Below are positions 23,576 through 33,708 of a stretch of 64,000 nucleotides of DNA, piece after piece. The stretch covers positions 11,141,820-11,205,819 of the forward strand of contig OY727096.1 in assembly GCA_963402885.1 (NCBI GenBank). Reading direction: 5' to 3'. The position numbers were made by a program, and so were the translations under genes. The notes beneath the pieces were generated by a model. The model worked only from the letters and a program-made list of their open reading frames with translations, made no database searches and was not told the origin of the DNA. Position 1 is the stretch's first letter; the number at the start of each line of letters is the position of its first letter. The DNA comes from Antedon bifida. Taxonomy: Eukaryota > Echinodermata > Crinoidea > Comatulida > Antedonidae.

Positions 23576-24060
23576 AACGATACCGTATATCTCTGGGAAA
23601 ATGCATCAAAACCCTTTTAGCACTGGTACAGAGAAATGGACCAGCCATTCTTGATATTCTGAAGCTTTAATGAAATATAAATAAGTTGTACTTAGTACAA
23701 GAATAATTATGTATTGTCTTTTTTAATTAATTATAATTAGCCAAACATTAAATAAAGCCTACCTTTCCAGTGCTGATTGTCTTCTAAGGTACTCTGACAA
23801 CGCGCAATAAATTACGGCACCCTGATGCTCATTAACCTTTTGTTAAAAAGATCAATCTACAAAAATAAAAAAATATTGATATTATTACAGTATTATTAAT
23901 ATTAGTATTATTACTAACATTATTACAGTATTGTTTTTTTTTGTATCGTTCCATTGATTCTGTACTGTAGCTACGATCCCGGAAACAGATACACACAACA
24001 CCAACAAAGTACAATATTGTATTTGGAAATGATACCTTTGGTTTAAAAAAAACTGTTCGC
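23576..24060. other. AT-rich stretch, no confident gene
   Basis: Directly after the LINE tail a short plus-strand frame (about 23584-23669) reads RISLGKCIKTLLALVQRNGP and stops. It could be the last exon of something, but I do not recognise it. The rest is AT-rich with ATT-repeat tracts. Confidence 0.35.
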
Positions 24061-24062
24061 CT

Positions 24063-24640
24063 CTTGACATCTTCCTAAACCAAAGGTTTAGCATTTGTTT
24101 GCATACCAAGTAGAACACAGTTCATCCAGTCGATTGTGAATACTGTCGACATATCGAAATATCCACCTTCCACCTCCACCCTCTCCCACATTCCTTCCTG
24201 CATCCTCTACCACTCTGCCTCCTCCACCCTCTCCCACATTCCTCCCTGCATCCTCTACCACTCTGCCTCCTCCACCCTCTCCCACATTCCTTCCTGCATC
24301 CTCTACCACTCTGCCTCCTCCACCCCCTCCCGCTCTCCTACCTCTTTCTCCATCCCATTAAAGCTTACTCCTTCTTCCATTCCTGCTGCTTGTTTCTCGC
24401 TGATCTCAATTGTTCTACCTTCTTCTAGTAACACTTTTAATGTGAGATCGGGCGTGAGTAGAGCCTTGCGTCGTAATCGCTGAGAAGTGCAGCTTTGAAT
24501 TATCTGGGATTTAATTTCTTTATCTACATTGATAAACTCACAATTGATTGATATGTCGCAGCCTTGTGGCAAATTCATTGATTGTTTCACCATTTTCCTG
24601 TTTTCTGCATCTAAAAACACATTACATTTACAAGCCTCTT
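24063..24640 (-). pseudogene. Ty3/gypsy gag fragment
   Basis: Frame 24620-24303 reads CDISINCEFINVDKEIKSQI, then IQSCTSQRLRRKALLTPDLT and EISEKQAAGME. This is the capsid C-terminal pattern of gypsy Gag proteins (dQIIxgcxSxrLRRKaL followed by an A-rich EISEKQA helix). The 48-bp minisatellite follows in the spacer before a degenerate cysteine-containing end. No pol follows, so it is an isolated fragment of a second gypsy family. Confidence 0.7.
24172..24325. repeat. 48-bp minisatellite, about three copies, in gag frame
   Basis: The C-rich unit containing CTCTCCCACATTCCT repeats with a period of exactly 48 bp (24181, 24229, 24277). On the minus strand it encodes a repeating VVEDAGRNVGEGGGGR, 16 residues per unit, so the expansion keeps the frame of the adjoining Gag fragment. 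Confidence 0.93.
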
Positions 24641-24685
24641 AGATCAATTTCCAGTATGGCGCGCCAAGCTGTCATTTATTCAAGC

Positions 24686-24835
24686 AATAGAGATATCTTA
24701 GTTTTTAATAGAGATATCTTAGTTTTAAATAGAGATATCTTAGTTTTAAATAGAGATATCTCTATTAACAGAGATATCTCTATTTAAAACTAAGATATCT
24801 CTATTAAAAAATAAGATATCTCTATTAAAATATTA
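24686..24835. repeat. Palindromic satellite AGAGATATCT, left block
   Basis: Tandem units of about 21 bp built on AGAGATATCTTAGTTTTAAAT run in one direction and then turn over into the complementary order (AGATATCTCTATTAAAAA), forming a large imperfect palindrome. A second block lies at 25838-26032, on the other side of LINE B. Confidence 0.9.
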
Positions 24836-24861
24836 ATTATTATTAATATAATAATATAATT

Positions 24862-25825
24862 ATTTATAATTTACATAAACAACCTACCTGATGCAGTTAA
24901 ATCTAAAGTATGGATGTTTGCAGATGACACTAAGATGTTTAATGTTGTGCATGAAAACAGAAATGATACTGTTCAAAATGATCTCAAGGCATTATCCGAT
25001 TGGTCTAAAAGATGGCAGCTGAAATTCTACATCAATAAATGTAAAGTAATACATTATGGAAATTCAAATCCACAATTGCAATTCACCATGCCAACAGAGG
25101 AAGGTGACGAGGATCTGCCAAATGCCAATACTGAAAAGGACCTTGGAGTTACTTTTGATCAGTCTTTAAAATTTTCACTACAAACGAATGAAGCTGTAAA
25201 TAAAGCAAATAGACTCATTGGACTGGTAAGGCAATCTTTTGCTTACATGGATAAGGATATGTTCCTGCCCCTTTATAAAAGTATAATTCGACCTCATCTG
25301 GAATACGCAAGCTGTATATGGTACCTTCTCCTAAAAGGTGATTTGGATAAGCTTAAAAGAGTGCAGCGTAGGGCCACTAAAATTGTCAAAAAGTTACGAG
25401 ATAAATCTTACGATCAGAGATTAAAAGAGCTTGGATTACCTACACTGAATTACAGAAGAAGGAGAGCGGACATTATACAAGTGTTTAAAATTATCAAGGG
25501 CTTGGATGATATTGAAGCCGAAACCTTTTTTGATTTTAGAGAGGACAGTAGAACAAGGGGCCATCAATTCAAATTAAGAAAGCCAAGAGCCCGACTGAAA
25601 ATCAGAAGCCACTCCTTTTCAAGTAGAATCGTCAACACATGGAACAATCTATACCACACTACAGTACAAGCAGAAAACATAAATGCATTCAAGGATCAAC
25701 TAAACAAAGACAGAGCAATGGGAGATAAATTTAGCTACCAATTCTAGAAAATACAGAAGAAATGGAGGGCGTTTAAAAGGCATTTGCCTTAATCATGAGC
25801 CCGAAGATTCAAGTAAGATTCAAGT
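24862..25825 (+). mobile_element. 5'-truncated LINE, RT C-terminal half (LINE B)
   Basis: The frame opens at about 24868 in YINNLPDAVKSKVWMFADD, containing the RT catalytic FADD. It stays open to 25747 through YINKCKVIHYGN, KDLGVTFDQSLKF, LIGLVRQSF, RPHLEYASCIW, RVQRRATKIVKKL and FSSRIVNTWNNL. This is the RT thumb and C-terminal region of a CR1/Rex-like LINE. The 3' end is the duplicated tail GATTCAAGTAAGATTCAAGTAAG at 25807-25829. The 5' truncation and tandem tail are normal products of target-primed reverse transcription. It sits inside the AGAGATATCT palindrome. Confidence 0.85.
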
Positions 25826-25837
25826 AAGAATATAAGA

Positions 25838-26032
25838 TATCTTAGTTTTTAATAGAGATATATCTATTAATAGAGATATCTCTATTTAAAACTAAGATAT
25901 CTTAGTTTTTAATAAAGAAGTCTCTGTTAATAGATATAGGCCTATCTCTATTAATACAGATATCTCTATTAAAAACTAAGATATCTCTATTAGAAACTAA
26001 GATATCTCTATTAATAGAGATATCTTAGTTTT
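25838..26032. repeat. Palindromic satellite AGAGATATCT, right block
   Basis: Same unit as 24686-24835, again alternating orientation (TAAGATATCTTAG and AGAGATATCTCT palindromes). The two blocks were probably one array before LINE B inserted. Confidence 0.88.
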
Positions 26033-26339
26033 GTTTCCTGTTGCAAAGTATGAAGGGTATAGTTGTGAATAAATATTGAAGAAATTACACACAAAAAACA
26101 TCATTAAAATGAGTTCTAGGACGGGTAGAATAGCAAATTTTTACTCTGTACCCCGACCGAGGGCCCTTGGCGGCCCCCCTGGCCCCCAGCCAACAATGGT
26201 GCTCGCTGCGCTCGCAACCTGACCACGCTACGGCCCTGATTAACCATCGTTTTCATATTAATCACAGACTGATATTTTTATTTACGGAACTAAAATTATA
26301 GAACAGTAGTATACCTAGGCTAGGTCTAGTACTACTTAC

Positions 26340-26592
26340 CGTCTTTGTTAAAGACTTGCCCTATTTTCACCCAGGCAGTTTGTTTCATCGGCCTGTTCTT
26401 ATAGCCCTCACAGTGAGTGTCCCAGAGACATCTATATTTTCTGACCACTTCCAAGAACAGTTCCTTGTCAAATTCAAGTGCAACATTTGGCTCTTCGATG
26501 TTTTCCTCGATGTTTTCCTCAATATCAGTAGCATCAATTGTACTATTAATTGAACTAGTATCACCGAACCACGACATATTATTTTCATCCAT
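26340..26592 (-). CDS. First exon of a MADF-domain gene
   Basis: Starting at ATG (26592) the exon encodes an acidic lead (EENIEENIEE, a small duplication) and then the first half of a MADF/Myb-like DNA-binding domain: VRKYRCLWDTHCEGYKN followed by WVKIGQVF. It ends at a strong donor GACG|GTAAGT. MADF domains bind DNA, often with a partner, and many belong to PIF/Harbinger accessory genes. No second exon was found nearby. A copia remnant lies downstream, so the rest may be lost. Confidence 0.65.
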
Positions 26593-26879
26593 TTTTTTCT
26601 CGGGATGAGGAATAAAAGGTCAGGTCTGGTCAGGTTACAAGTATGACGTGGAAATTTCAATCGATTTGATTGGCTTGCGCTTTATTTCGCTGCGACGATC
26701 AACGAAAAAGTTAAAACTGGTCGAACTCACTTTTTCGTTGCGGCGAAAAATTTCTTCTTTCTTGATTCCTTATGTGTATGAACAGAAAAGTTTGTATAAA
26801 CATGCAACTTTGGGTAGGTTGGGGATGAGAATTCAAAGTGGCCCCCAACTACTCCAGCTATTAACTGGATAGCTGGACT

Positions 26880-27430
26880 TGGAAGCAGACAACAATGGAT
26901 TAAAATAAGATATAACTCGACAGTGATATTTACATGAGAACTTTAGCTAGAGTTTATTCAGAACTTATATTATTATATACATGTACAGTACAATAGAATG
27001 TGATTGGTCAGTTAATTACCAAAAAGGGACATTCCACCCTATCATGGGACATTAAAGGTGCTAAATCAGGTGTGTTTAAAATAGCTTGACAACTGACCTC
27101 CACTATTTACTTGTTCCCAGACTACAAGACTGGTAACTTAAAGGACAGACTTATTTACAATTAAATGAGAGCCTAGACTTTAACACCGCTACTGGCGCGA
27201 AAGTCTTATACATTAACATACATACAGATTATTCTATTACAATCTTAAACTACTAACAAATTAAAAAAATAATACAGATACATACTGTATATTAAACTAC
27301 TTTTACAGTAATGGTTATTAAACTACATTCTCATAAATTAAACCAAAGATACATTTCTGAAACTTTTGTAGTTCAATTTGGTTGCTGGTTTTGTCATTAT
27401 GTCAGTGACCTTGGTTGCTGGTTTTGTCAT
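26880..27430. other. Probable copia-linked noncoding region
   Basis: No gene is seen. Its position downstream of the copia RNase H fragment on the minus strand is where a 3' LTR would be expected, and the minus strand has TGTCCCATGATAGGG near 27050 that could start one. I cannot pair it with a second LTR, so no LTR is called. Confidence 0.3.
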
Positions 27431-28730
27431 TTATGTCAGTGACCATGTTTTCTGTACGACAATACAGATTTTCTAATGAAATGGTATCTGATATCAATAT
27501 GTTTGCTTCTTTATCTATTTACAGAGTTTTTAGTCAGTGCAATAGAACCTTGGTTATCTTCATAGATTAAAACGTATTCATGTCCATATCCCAAATCAAC
27601 TTCACTCAATAGTTGAGTGATACACAAACTTTCCTGAACGGTTGCACTTAAAGCGATATATGATGACAACGCTACAGTGGGTTGTTTTCTAGATTTCCAT
27701 GAAATTAAAGGAGTTAATTAAGTTCCTTCTGAACTATGTCAACTTCGCTATGGTTTGTAGAAAAGGTTGGTCCCTCGGGCTTTGGACACCAAATAATATC
27801 ATCATGGTTACCATTAGGAGCATCGGGTTGCGTTGCTTTAGTGCACTTCTTAGCATTATGGATTTAACCACCCTATGTCTAAGGACTTTTTCACTCTCTA
27901 ATACCAAATAGACGGGGCTTCCCTTGTCATACCCTACAAATATCCCTTTCTTACATCGATCCTCTAATTTGGTTTTATTCTTTTTATAGGCATTCGCTTC
28001 CAAATTCTATCATACATTAGGGACTTTGCCCGTCAAACTGAAATACAGCGTTTGTTTAGTTATTGTAGCACCTATTTCTGATACGTGCTGCGCACATAAA
28101 AGCATACGGCCAAAATGTTTTCGGTAGCTTAGATTGTGCTAACAAGCACCTGCCCATTTCGAATAGGGCAGTGCCGTTTTGATGCGGCGAGTAAGGTGCT
28201 GAGGTTTGATGTATTTTATGTTTTAGTTAGGAGTGACTTAAACTCCTTCGATATGGATTTAGATCCATCTGATTTGAGGGTTTTAATATTCCCAAAGGGA
28301 GCAGAATCGGCTAGAAATTTTTCCATTGCCTTAATGGTATCACTTTTTGACTTTAGGAAATATGAAAACGCTGCCCTCGTAAAGTCATCGGTAATGCACA
28401 TTGCATACCTAAACCCTTCAGATGAAGTTTGTTGGATTGGGCCAGCTAAGTCACTCTGTACTAGATCTAATGGTGCTAATGCATCAGCCTGTCTATTCCT
28501 AGTTTTTACCATCTTTCCTAACATACAAACTTCACAATTTATGTTAGTACCCATGTCACCTTCGATTTTCATCCTTCCTACAACACTTTGTAGTTTTATA
28601 ATATCATCTTTGTTACAATGGCCAAGAATATTGTGCCATTCATGTATTTCACATGCTACACTTATTACAGTACTGTATTGTAACATTACAAGTGTTCATG
28701 ATCGGGGTCATTGTTTTATAACTATAATTA
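27430..28730 (-). pseudogene. Ty1/copia pol remnant: integrase and RNase H, RT deleted
   Basis: Frame 28686-28216 reads the HHCC zinc finger (HEWHNILGHCN, CEVCMLGKM) and the integrase core (LDLVQSDLAGPI, MCITDDFTRAAFSYFL, LKSDGSKSI). Frame 28003-27734 has the integrase C-terminal motif KKGIFVGYDKGSPVYLV. The downstream part (27700-27480) reads RNase H motifs KQPTVALSSY, EDNQGSIALTKN and SKHIDIRYHFI. The whole reverse transcriptase between them is missing, so this is an internally deleted, frame-broken copy. It abuts a Harbinger nuclease fragment at about 28729. Confidence 0.85.
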
Positions 28731-29000
28731 GTTGTGCTACTAGCACTGGTCAATGCTGACTACTGCTTTTCTTTCATTGATGTCGGGAACTACGGGTCAA
28801 ACAGCGATGGCGGAATTTTCGCTAGATCCGACCTAAACCGAGCTATTACAAACAAAACCTTGGAAGTACCAGAAGATGTCAATTTACCCAGTGCCCCAGA
28901 GCTCGGGGCAATGCCACATGTCTTCTTAGGTGATGAAGCCTTCCCATTGAAAACTAACATTATGAGGCCATATCCTGGAAAGGAACTGACCGACAAAAAA
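28729..29000 (+). pseudogene. PIF/Harbinger DDE nuclease fragment
   Basis: The plus strand reads LLALVNADYCFSFIDVGNYG, then SDGGIFARSDL and HVFLGDEAFPLKTNIMRPYP. This is the middle of a Harbinger/HARBI1-type DDE_Tnp_4 nuclease, with the D in F-x-x-I-D-V-G, the SDGGIF motif and the second D in GDEAFPL. It stops before the usual FNYRLSRAR and final-glutamate region. The N-terminal part is cut by the copia fragment. The Myb/SANT gene at 29057-29985 converges on it, the arrangement of a two-gene Harbinger element. Confidence 0.85.
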
Positions 29001-29056
29001 TAAATTAAATAATGAATTGTAACAATATAAGTAATTTACATTTTATTATCTATCTG

Positions 29057-29985
29057 TCATCTGTATATACTTTTTAGTTTTATTTTTTTTTTGCGGGACC
29101 TTCATCGAGCGAGCCATCAAGCAGTGGGTTCTCATTCTGAACTGGCGGCAGAACTTCAAATGAAGTGTCAGAATCTGTTAAACAAATAAAAAGATCAGAT
29201 TTGAACTTTTGATTCTCATTATTTTAAATGTTTTTGTACACAACAATGTTATCAAACCTTTCAAATAATACAACATATTCTTTTTATTTAGAACAAAATA
29301 AACTAGATATAAATTAAAAGCAATAGTTAGACCATACCTCTGTTCTCTTCATCCAGGCTTGTTGAATCCAGGCCTGTTAATTCCAACCCTGATGAACCAG
29401 GTTCAGCTTGATTTGGAGGCTCTGAAACCTCCCCCACGTGAACCGTAACCTCTTCATCTGACCCACTCAGATCGGCGTCCATGTGGTGGTAGGCCTTAAC
29501 ATTATTCATTGGTCTAATTCATATTTTACAATTACTGAACATTACTATATAGGCCTATGTATGGATGGTAGGCCGGGTGACAACAGGTATGAAATGAAAA
29601 TATCGACGAAACTGAATGATTACATATTTCAATTTGTAAGTAAGCTTGATCTAGGCCTAGGCCTACTTACCAAGAATCTCATCTCATCTCTGCGCTGCTA
29701 TCTGGCACGGTATTTTTTTTTGAGATATTCAATTCTATCCCGTACAGATTCCCATGTCTTGTATGGGCAATCTGGAAAGGCTTCCAGCAATTCTCGGGTG
29801 ATACTGCCCCAAACCCTCGAATTGTACTTTATGCCCTCGAATCCTTCTTGATGGGATTTCTGGCCCCATATTTCAATAAGAGCATGCGTCTCCGCATGGC
29901 TCCAGTTTCTTTTTCTTATTTCAGTTTTCTTCTTCCTTTTGTCTGCCATCGTTATACGTTCTCTACAGCTAGCTTTGTTTCTCAA
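29057..29985 (-). CDS. Myb/SANT-like (trihelix) protein, Harbinger partner candidate
   Basis: The first block (29985-29698) reads KRNWSHAETHALIEIWG, FEGIKYNSRVWGSITRELLE and YKTWESVRDRIEYLKKKYR: a three-helix Myb/SANT-like DNA-binding domain with regularly spaced tryptophans. A middle exon (29338 to about 29513) encodes an acidic region (DADLSGSDEEVTVHVGE). It joins in phase through a GT-AG junction to the last exon (29174-29057; DSDTSFEVLPPVQNENPL). An in-frame TAG after KKKYRAR, or an unrecognised splice, separates the first block from a good donor (CTTG|GTAAGT at 29671). Such proteins help Harbinger nucleases reach DNA. Its position facing the nuclease fragment supports that. Confidence 0.6.
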
Positions 29986-29989
29986 AATG

Positions 29990-30870
29990 GTTGTCCGTTC
30001 GCGCGATTTTTGACAATGTGGAAGTAAAGGTCACGATACTGCGCCCTCAATAGTTCCTTGTTTAGGCTGTTTGTTAGTTGAGGTTAAACTAACCAAGTGG
30101 AACAATCCAAGTGCGAATGATGATAAGATTTTACCTTTGGAAACTTTACCGGGATCTCAATAAATCTGCCTATAATGTAATCAAGTGCGAATGAGGCTAT
30201 ACACTTCAAGAAAATGCAAATAAAAAATAGGTGTTCCCGAGCATTCTGACGATCTATATTAATTTTAAAATTTAGCATATTTTCATCATTTTGTTAACTT
30301 ACATGTGCGTAGCCTGTCACTTTTGACGTGCTCGTATAACGCAATTTCGCGTTGAAAAGTGAATAAAATATGATGATATTATTAAAGAAAGATTGTACAA
30401 CAGAAATCGGACAAAAATAGTGCAGACTGACGTTTAACACGCAGTGCGCGTGCAAAAATCTGCGCACTCATGGCAATTTTTTAAACGCTTAAAATTGCCT
30501 GGCAATTTTTTAAACGCTTAAAATTGCCTGAAACGTACTCTAATTTCATCGAAAATAAATTTTGAAAATTTTGAACATTTTAAGAGCGCGTACGCATGCA
30601 TTATATGCGCTACGCACGTAATTATATTGTCATATGATAAAATATGACCTGAAATTTAAGAGTACCAAATTTTGTTTAAAAGTGATTCATGATTATGAAG
30701 ATATGATTACAAACGTGATTTCGTTAAATCGCGCATAGACCGCGTAATTTTTTGATTGTGCACCGTGAAAACATAACCACATCGATTCCAGGCCATAAGA
30801 AATACTGTATACTCTGAAAAATTGACTTAGCTAGATGAAACTGATATCAAGATAATTGACGGACAAAATA
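29990..30870. other. No gene; short tandem duplication
   Basis: No gene is supported. At 30471-30528 a 29-bp unit TGGCAATTTTTTAAACGC.. is present twice in tandem, and each unit is itself an imperfect palindrome (GGCAATTTT..AAAATTGCC). Confidence 0.6.
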
Positions 30871-30929
30871 GTGCTAAGGAAAGAATAAATAAAGGAATAA
30901 ATAAATAAATAAAGATTCTGACAGAATCA

Positions 30930-31999
30930 AGAGGTTATTAGCATGATAATGCATATAACCTAATAATAGGGTTAATTGGTCGTCTTTGGGAGTTTCTCGT
31001 TTCTCTTTTAAATATTCCATTAACTGATGGTTGCTAATATCATCTTCTTTTGGTTGGTTTAAGGCACGCTTCTTTCTCAATACTAACGGGCGCTCTTTCT
31101 TCTTCTTCTTCAAATGAACTCATCATGGATGACGTTCCTTCTAGTGATGATTCATACTCTGTTACCTCTGGTACCGTAATGTTACTAACACACCTGAAAG
31201 TTAAGTAAAGTACAGTAAGATGATCTGAAGCATGAGTCCACTGCGAGAGCATGAATGGTGCTTATTATATTGATTAGGCTATCTTCAATTATTTACAATG
31301 GCCATCTATACATCCGTAAAACCAAACCAAAAAAATCCATGTTTTATCATCGTCATGACATTAGAGAACAATTATTAAGCATTGATTGGTTGTCGTTCTA
31401 CTTCAAAACTCATCCTTGGTACGATAATATAGTGTCTACTTGTGCAAGGGCATCAGTCACAGAACTAGCTTTCACTTCAATTTTACATAACCCAAACTGT
31501 TATTGAGAGTGGGCAATGAAAAAAATATATAATAAAAAAACATTAGCCTGGACATACTCTCGATGCGATAAATGCACCTGAAGAAATCCCAACTGGTAAG
31601 CCCACTTGTACTTCTTTGCTTTGAATGCTTATCCACTTTTTAGAACTTGTGCATCCCTCCATTTCTTATAGGAGTCCCGGATACTTTCAAACTTGGTCTT
31701 TGCAATTGGATCTGTGTAAATATTAAGTTAGATTGAGGTTTGTATCAATGCATTACCACATTTTGGTCTCTTGTCAAATTTATGGTTATTTTATTAGGTA
31801 TTATAATACTACTAATAATATAATAATAATAATAAAATACTCACATTCAAGTCCAACTTGCTCTCCAATAGCTTTCCAAATATCATACTTTTTCTTGTCA
31901 TTTTTGTATTCAGATTTTTTTTTTTTTGTCATATAAGACTGGATTTTGTTCTACTAGCAAAAGCAACTTCTCAATCTTTGCATCATAGCAAGAATTCAT
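30930..31999 (-). pseudogene. MADF-BESS gene, three exons, broken
   Basis: Exon 1 (31845-31999) starts MNSCYDAKIEKLLLLVE and has NPVLYDKKKKK and YDIWKAIGEQVGLE. It joins in phase through GAAT|GTGAGT and a CACAG acceptor to exon 2 (31578-31711), which has AKTKFESIRDSYKKWRDAQ and KKYKWAYQLGFLQ. Together these make a MADF DNA-binding domain. An in-frame TAA lies in exon 2. Exon 3 starts at about 31193 after TTTCAG, carries an acidic stretch, and ends in a BESS-like motif (DDQLTLLLGYM) in another frame. MADF-BESS proteins are DNA-binding regulators or transposon accessory proteins. The stop and frameshift argue for a pseudogene. Confidence 0.7.
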
Positions 32000-32434
32000 G
32001 TTCACACAAGGCAACTGGAAAAAAATATTATTGATTTATACTACAGTATTTATTAATTGAATAATAATTTTTTTTCATAAATATCATTTACTAAAAAATT
32101 GCGAACTATAAGTTGGTGTATGCTAGTAGTAGTACAGACAACTACTACTAGCTAGAGAGTAAATTAAAGACACCTTCCCTACGTTTTTTAGATCTAATTT
32201 AAGATCACAAACTATATTTAATGTAAAAATAATACTATATGGTCCTATTGCGATAACTTTTTTCGTCTTTAAATGGTTAAAAATGTGAAAAATAAGTCGA
32301 TTCTAATAATTATAGCGGCCCGCTATAAATCCCAAAATGCATTGCGCGCGAATTGATATAAACCGTCAATAGGGGTCATCAATCACTGAAACAGTCTCTT
32401 AAAGTGACAATATCAAGAGACCATCAACTGAAGT

Positions 32435-32584
32435 GACATAGTGGATGACAGTACAGTGAGAGGTGCTTTCAACATTTGTATCACAACATCTTGTATCACT
32501 GCCAGATCACGTTTTACGGCTTCGTCCGCCAAGCGTTATGCCGTCGAATGGCCCTTTTCCATGCCCAGCTTCGAAGTAGTCCCA
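32435..32584. repeat. 150-bp direct repeat flanking a Penelope fragment, left copy
   Basis: Runs from GACATAGTGG to GAAGTAGTCCCA and is nearly identical to 33559-33708, with a handful of substitutions. On the minus strand it encodes the AGHGKGPFDGI to AVIQDVVIQML section of the split gene. The left copy continues into the downstream host sequence. Confidence 0.92.
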
Positions 32585-33558
32585 TTATGGAATTGCTTCA
32601 ATTGGTTTTCACCACCACATATCTACCAGCAAAATTCAGGTATGGCCATGGGTAGTCCATGTTCTCCGATTGTTGCGAATTTATTTATGGAATGGCTGGA
32701 AAATGAGGCAATAACTACAGCGCACACCAACATAAAACCGAGGATATGGAAAAGGTATGTAGATGACATTATAACATTAATTCCCAAGGATGCGACACAA
32801 CCATTATTACAATACCTAAACAAAATCGATGACGACATTAATTTCACTTACGAAGAAATGTCCACAGCAGACAACTCTATCCCATTCTTGGATACTCTAA
32901 TTGTAGTTGATGGGAATGGCAACATCAACACCAAAGTCTTCAGGAAAGCCACCCACACAAATCAATACTTGGATTTTAACTCACATCTTCCACTACAACA
33001 CAAGTTATCCGCACACTTCTACACAGATGTAACACAATAATCACAAAGAATGCAGACAAACAGAATGAAACTAAGATGATACATACTTCACTAAAACAGT
33101 GTAACTACCCAACATGGACAATTAGAAAGGTACAACGTAACTTAGATAAACAAAAAACGGACACAAAACCCGAAACAGAAGACATAAGAGGGTCGATATC
33201 CATCCCATATGTTCAAGGCCTTTCAGAGAAAATCAAGAGAACATTTAAAAAATATAACATACGAACATGCTTTAAACCATCTAACAAAATTAAAAACTTA
33301 ATCGTCCGACCGAAAGATAAAGAATGCAAAGAGGATTCCTGCGGTGTTGTTTACAAAGTGGGTTGCACCAACTGTGAGATGGTGTACATTGGAGAAACGG
33401 GTAGGGCAATTAAAACAAGAATTAAAGAACACAAGAAAGATGTTGAGGAAAACACACAGAACATACAGACGCGTGCATCGCGGAAAGTTTCGTCCTCCAT
33501 TTTACATAAATCAGCGATCACGGACCATATGACCACACATAATCACATACCTAACTGG
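32585..33558 (+). pseudogene. Penelope-like element fragment, RT plus GIY-YIG
   Basis: Starts in the RT at IYQQNSGMAMGSPCSPIVAN and continues with the catalytic RYVDDIITLIP, FTYEEMSTADNSIPFLDTL and THTNQYLDFNSHLP. After a stop and short gap it resumes (33076 on) with IPYVQGLSEKIKRTFKKYNI, then CGVVYKVGCTNCEMVYIGET, RIKEHKKDV and ITDHMTTHNHIPNWD. It is truncated at both ends: the N-terminal RT and the end of the endonuclease are missing. The fragment is bounded exactly by the 150-bp direct repeats. Confidence 0.88.
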
Positions 33559-33708
33559 GACATAGTGGGTGACAGTACAGTGAGCGGTGCTTTCAACATT
33601 TGTATCACAACATCTTGTATCACTGCCGCATCACGTTTTACGGCTTCGTCCGCCAAGCGTTATGCCGTCGAATGGCCCTTTTCCATGCCCAGCTTCGAAG
33701 TAGTCCCA
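33559..33708. repeat. 150-bp direct repeat flanking a Penelope fragment, right copy
   Basis: Second copy of 32435-32584. It is contiguous with the upstream part of the HGKGP-type gene at higher coordinates, while the left copy is contiguous with the downstream part, as in a target duplication. Confidence 0.92.

Noticed and set aside
24136..24483. 115-codon plus-strand Ser/Pro-rich frame
   Set aside because: Antisense shadow of the gag fragment and its 48-bp minisatellite.
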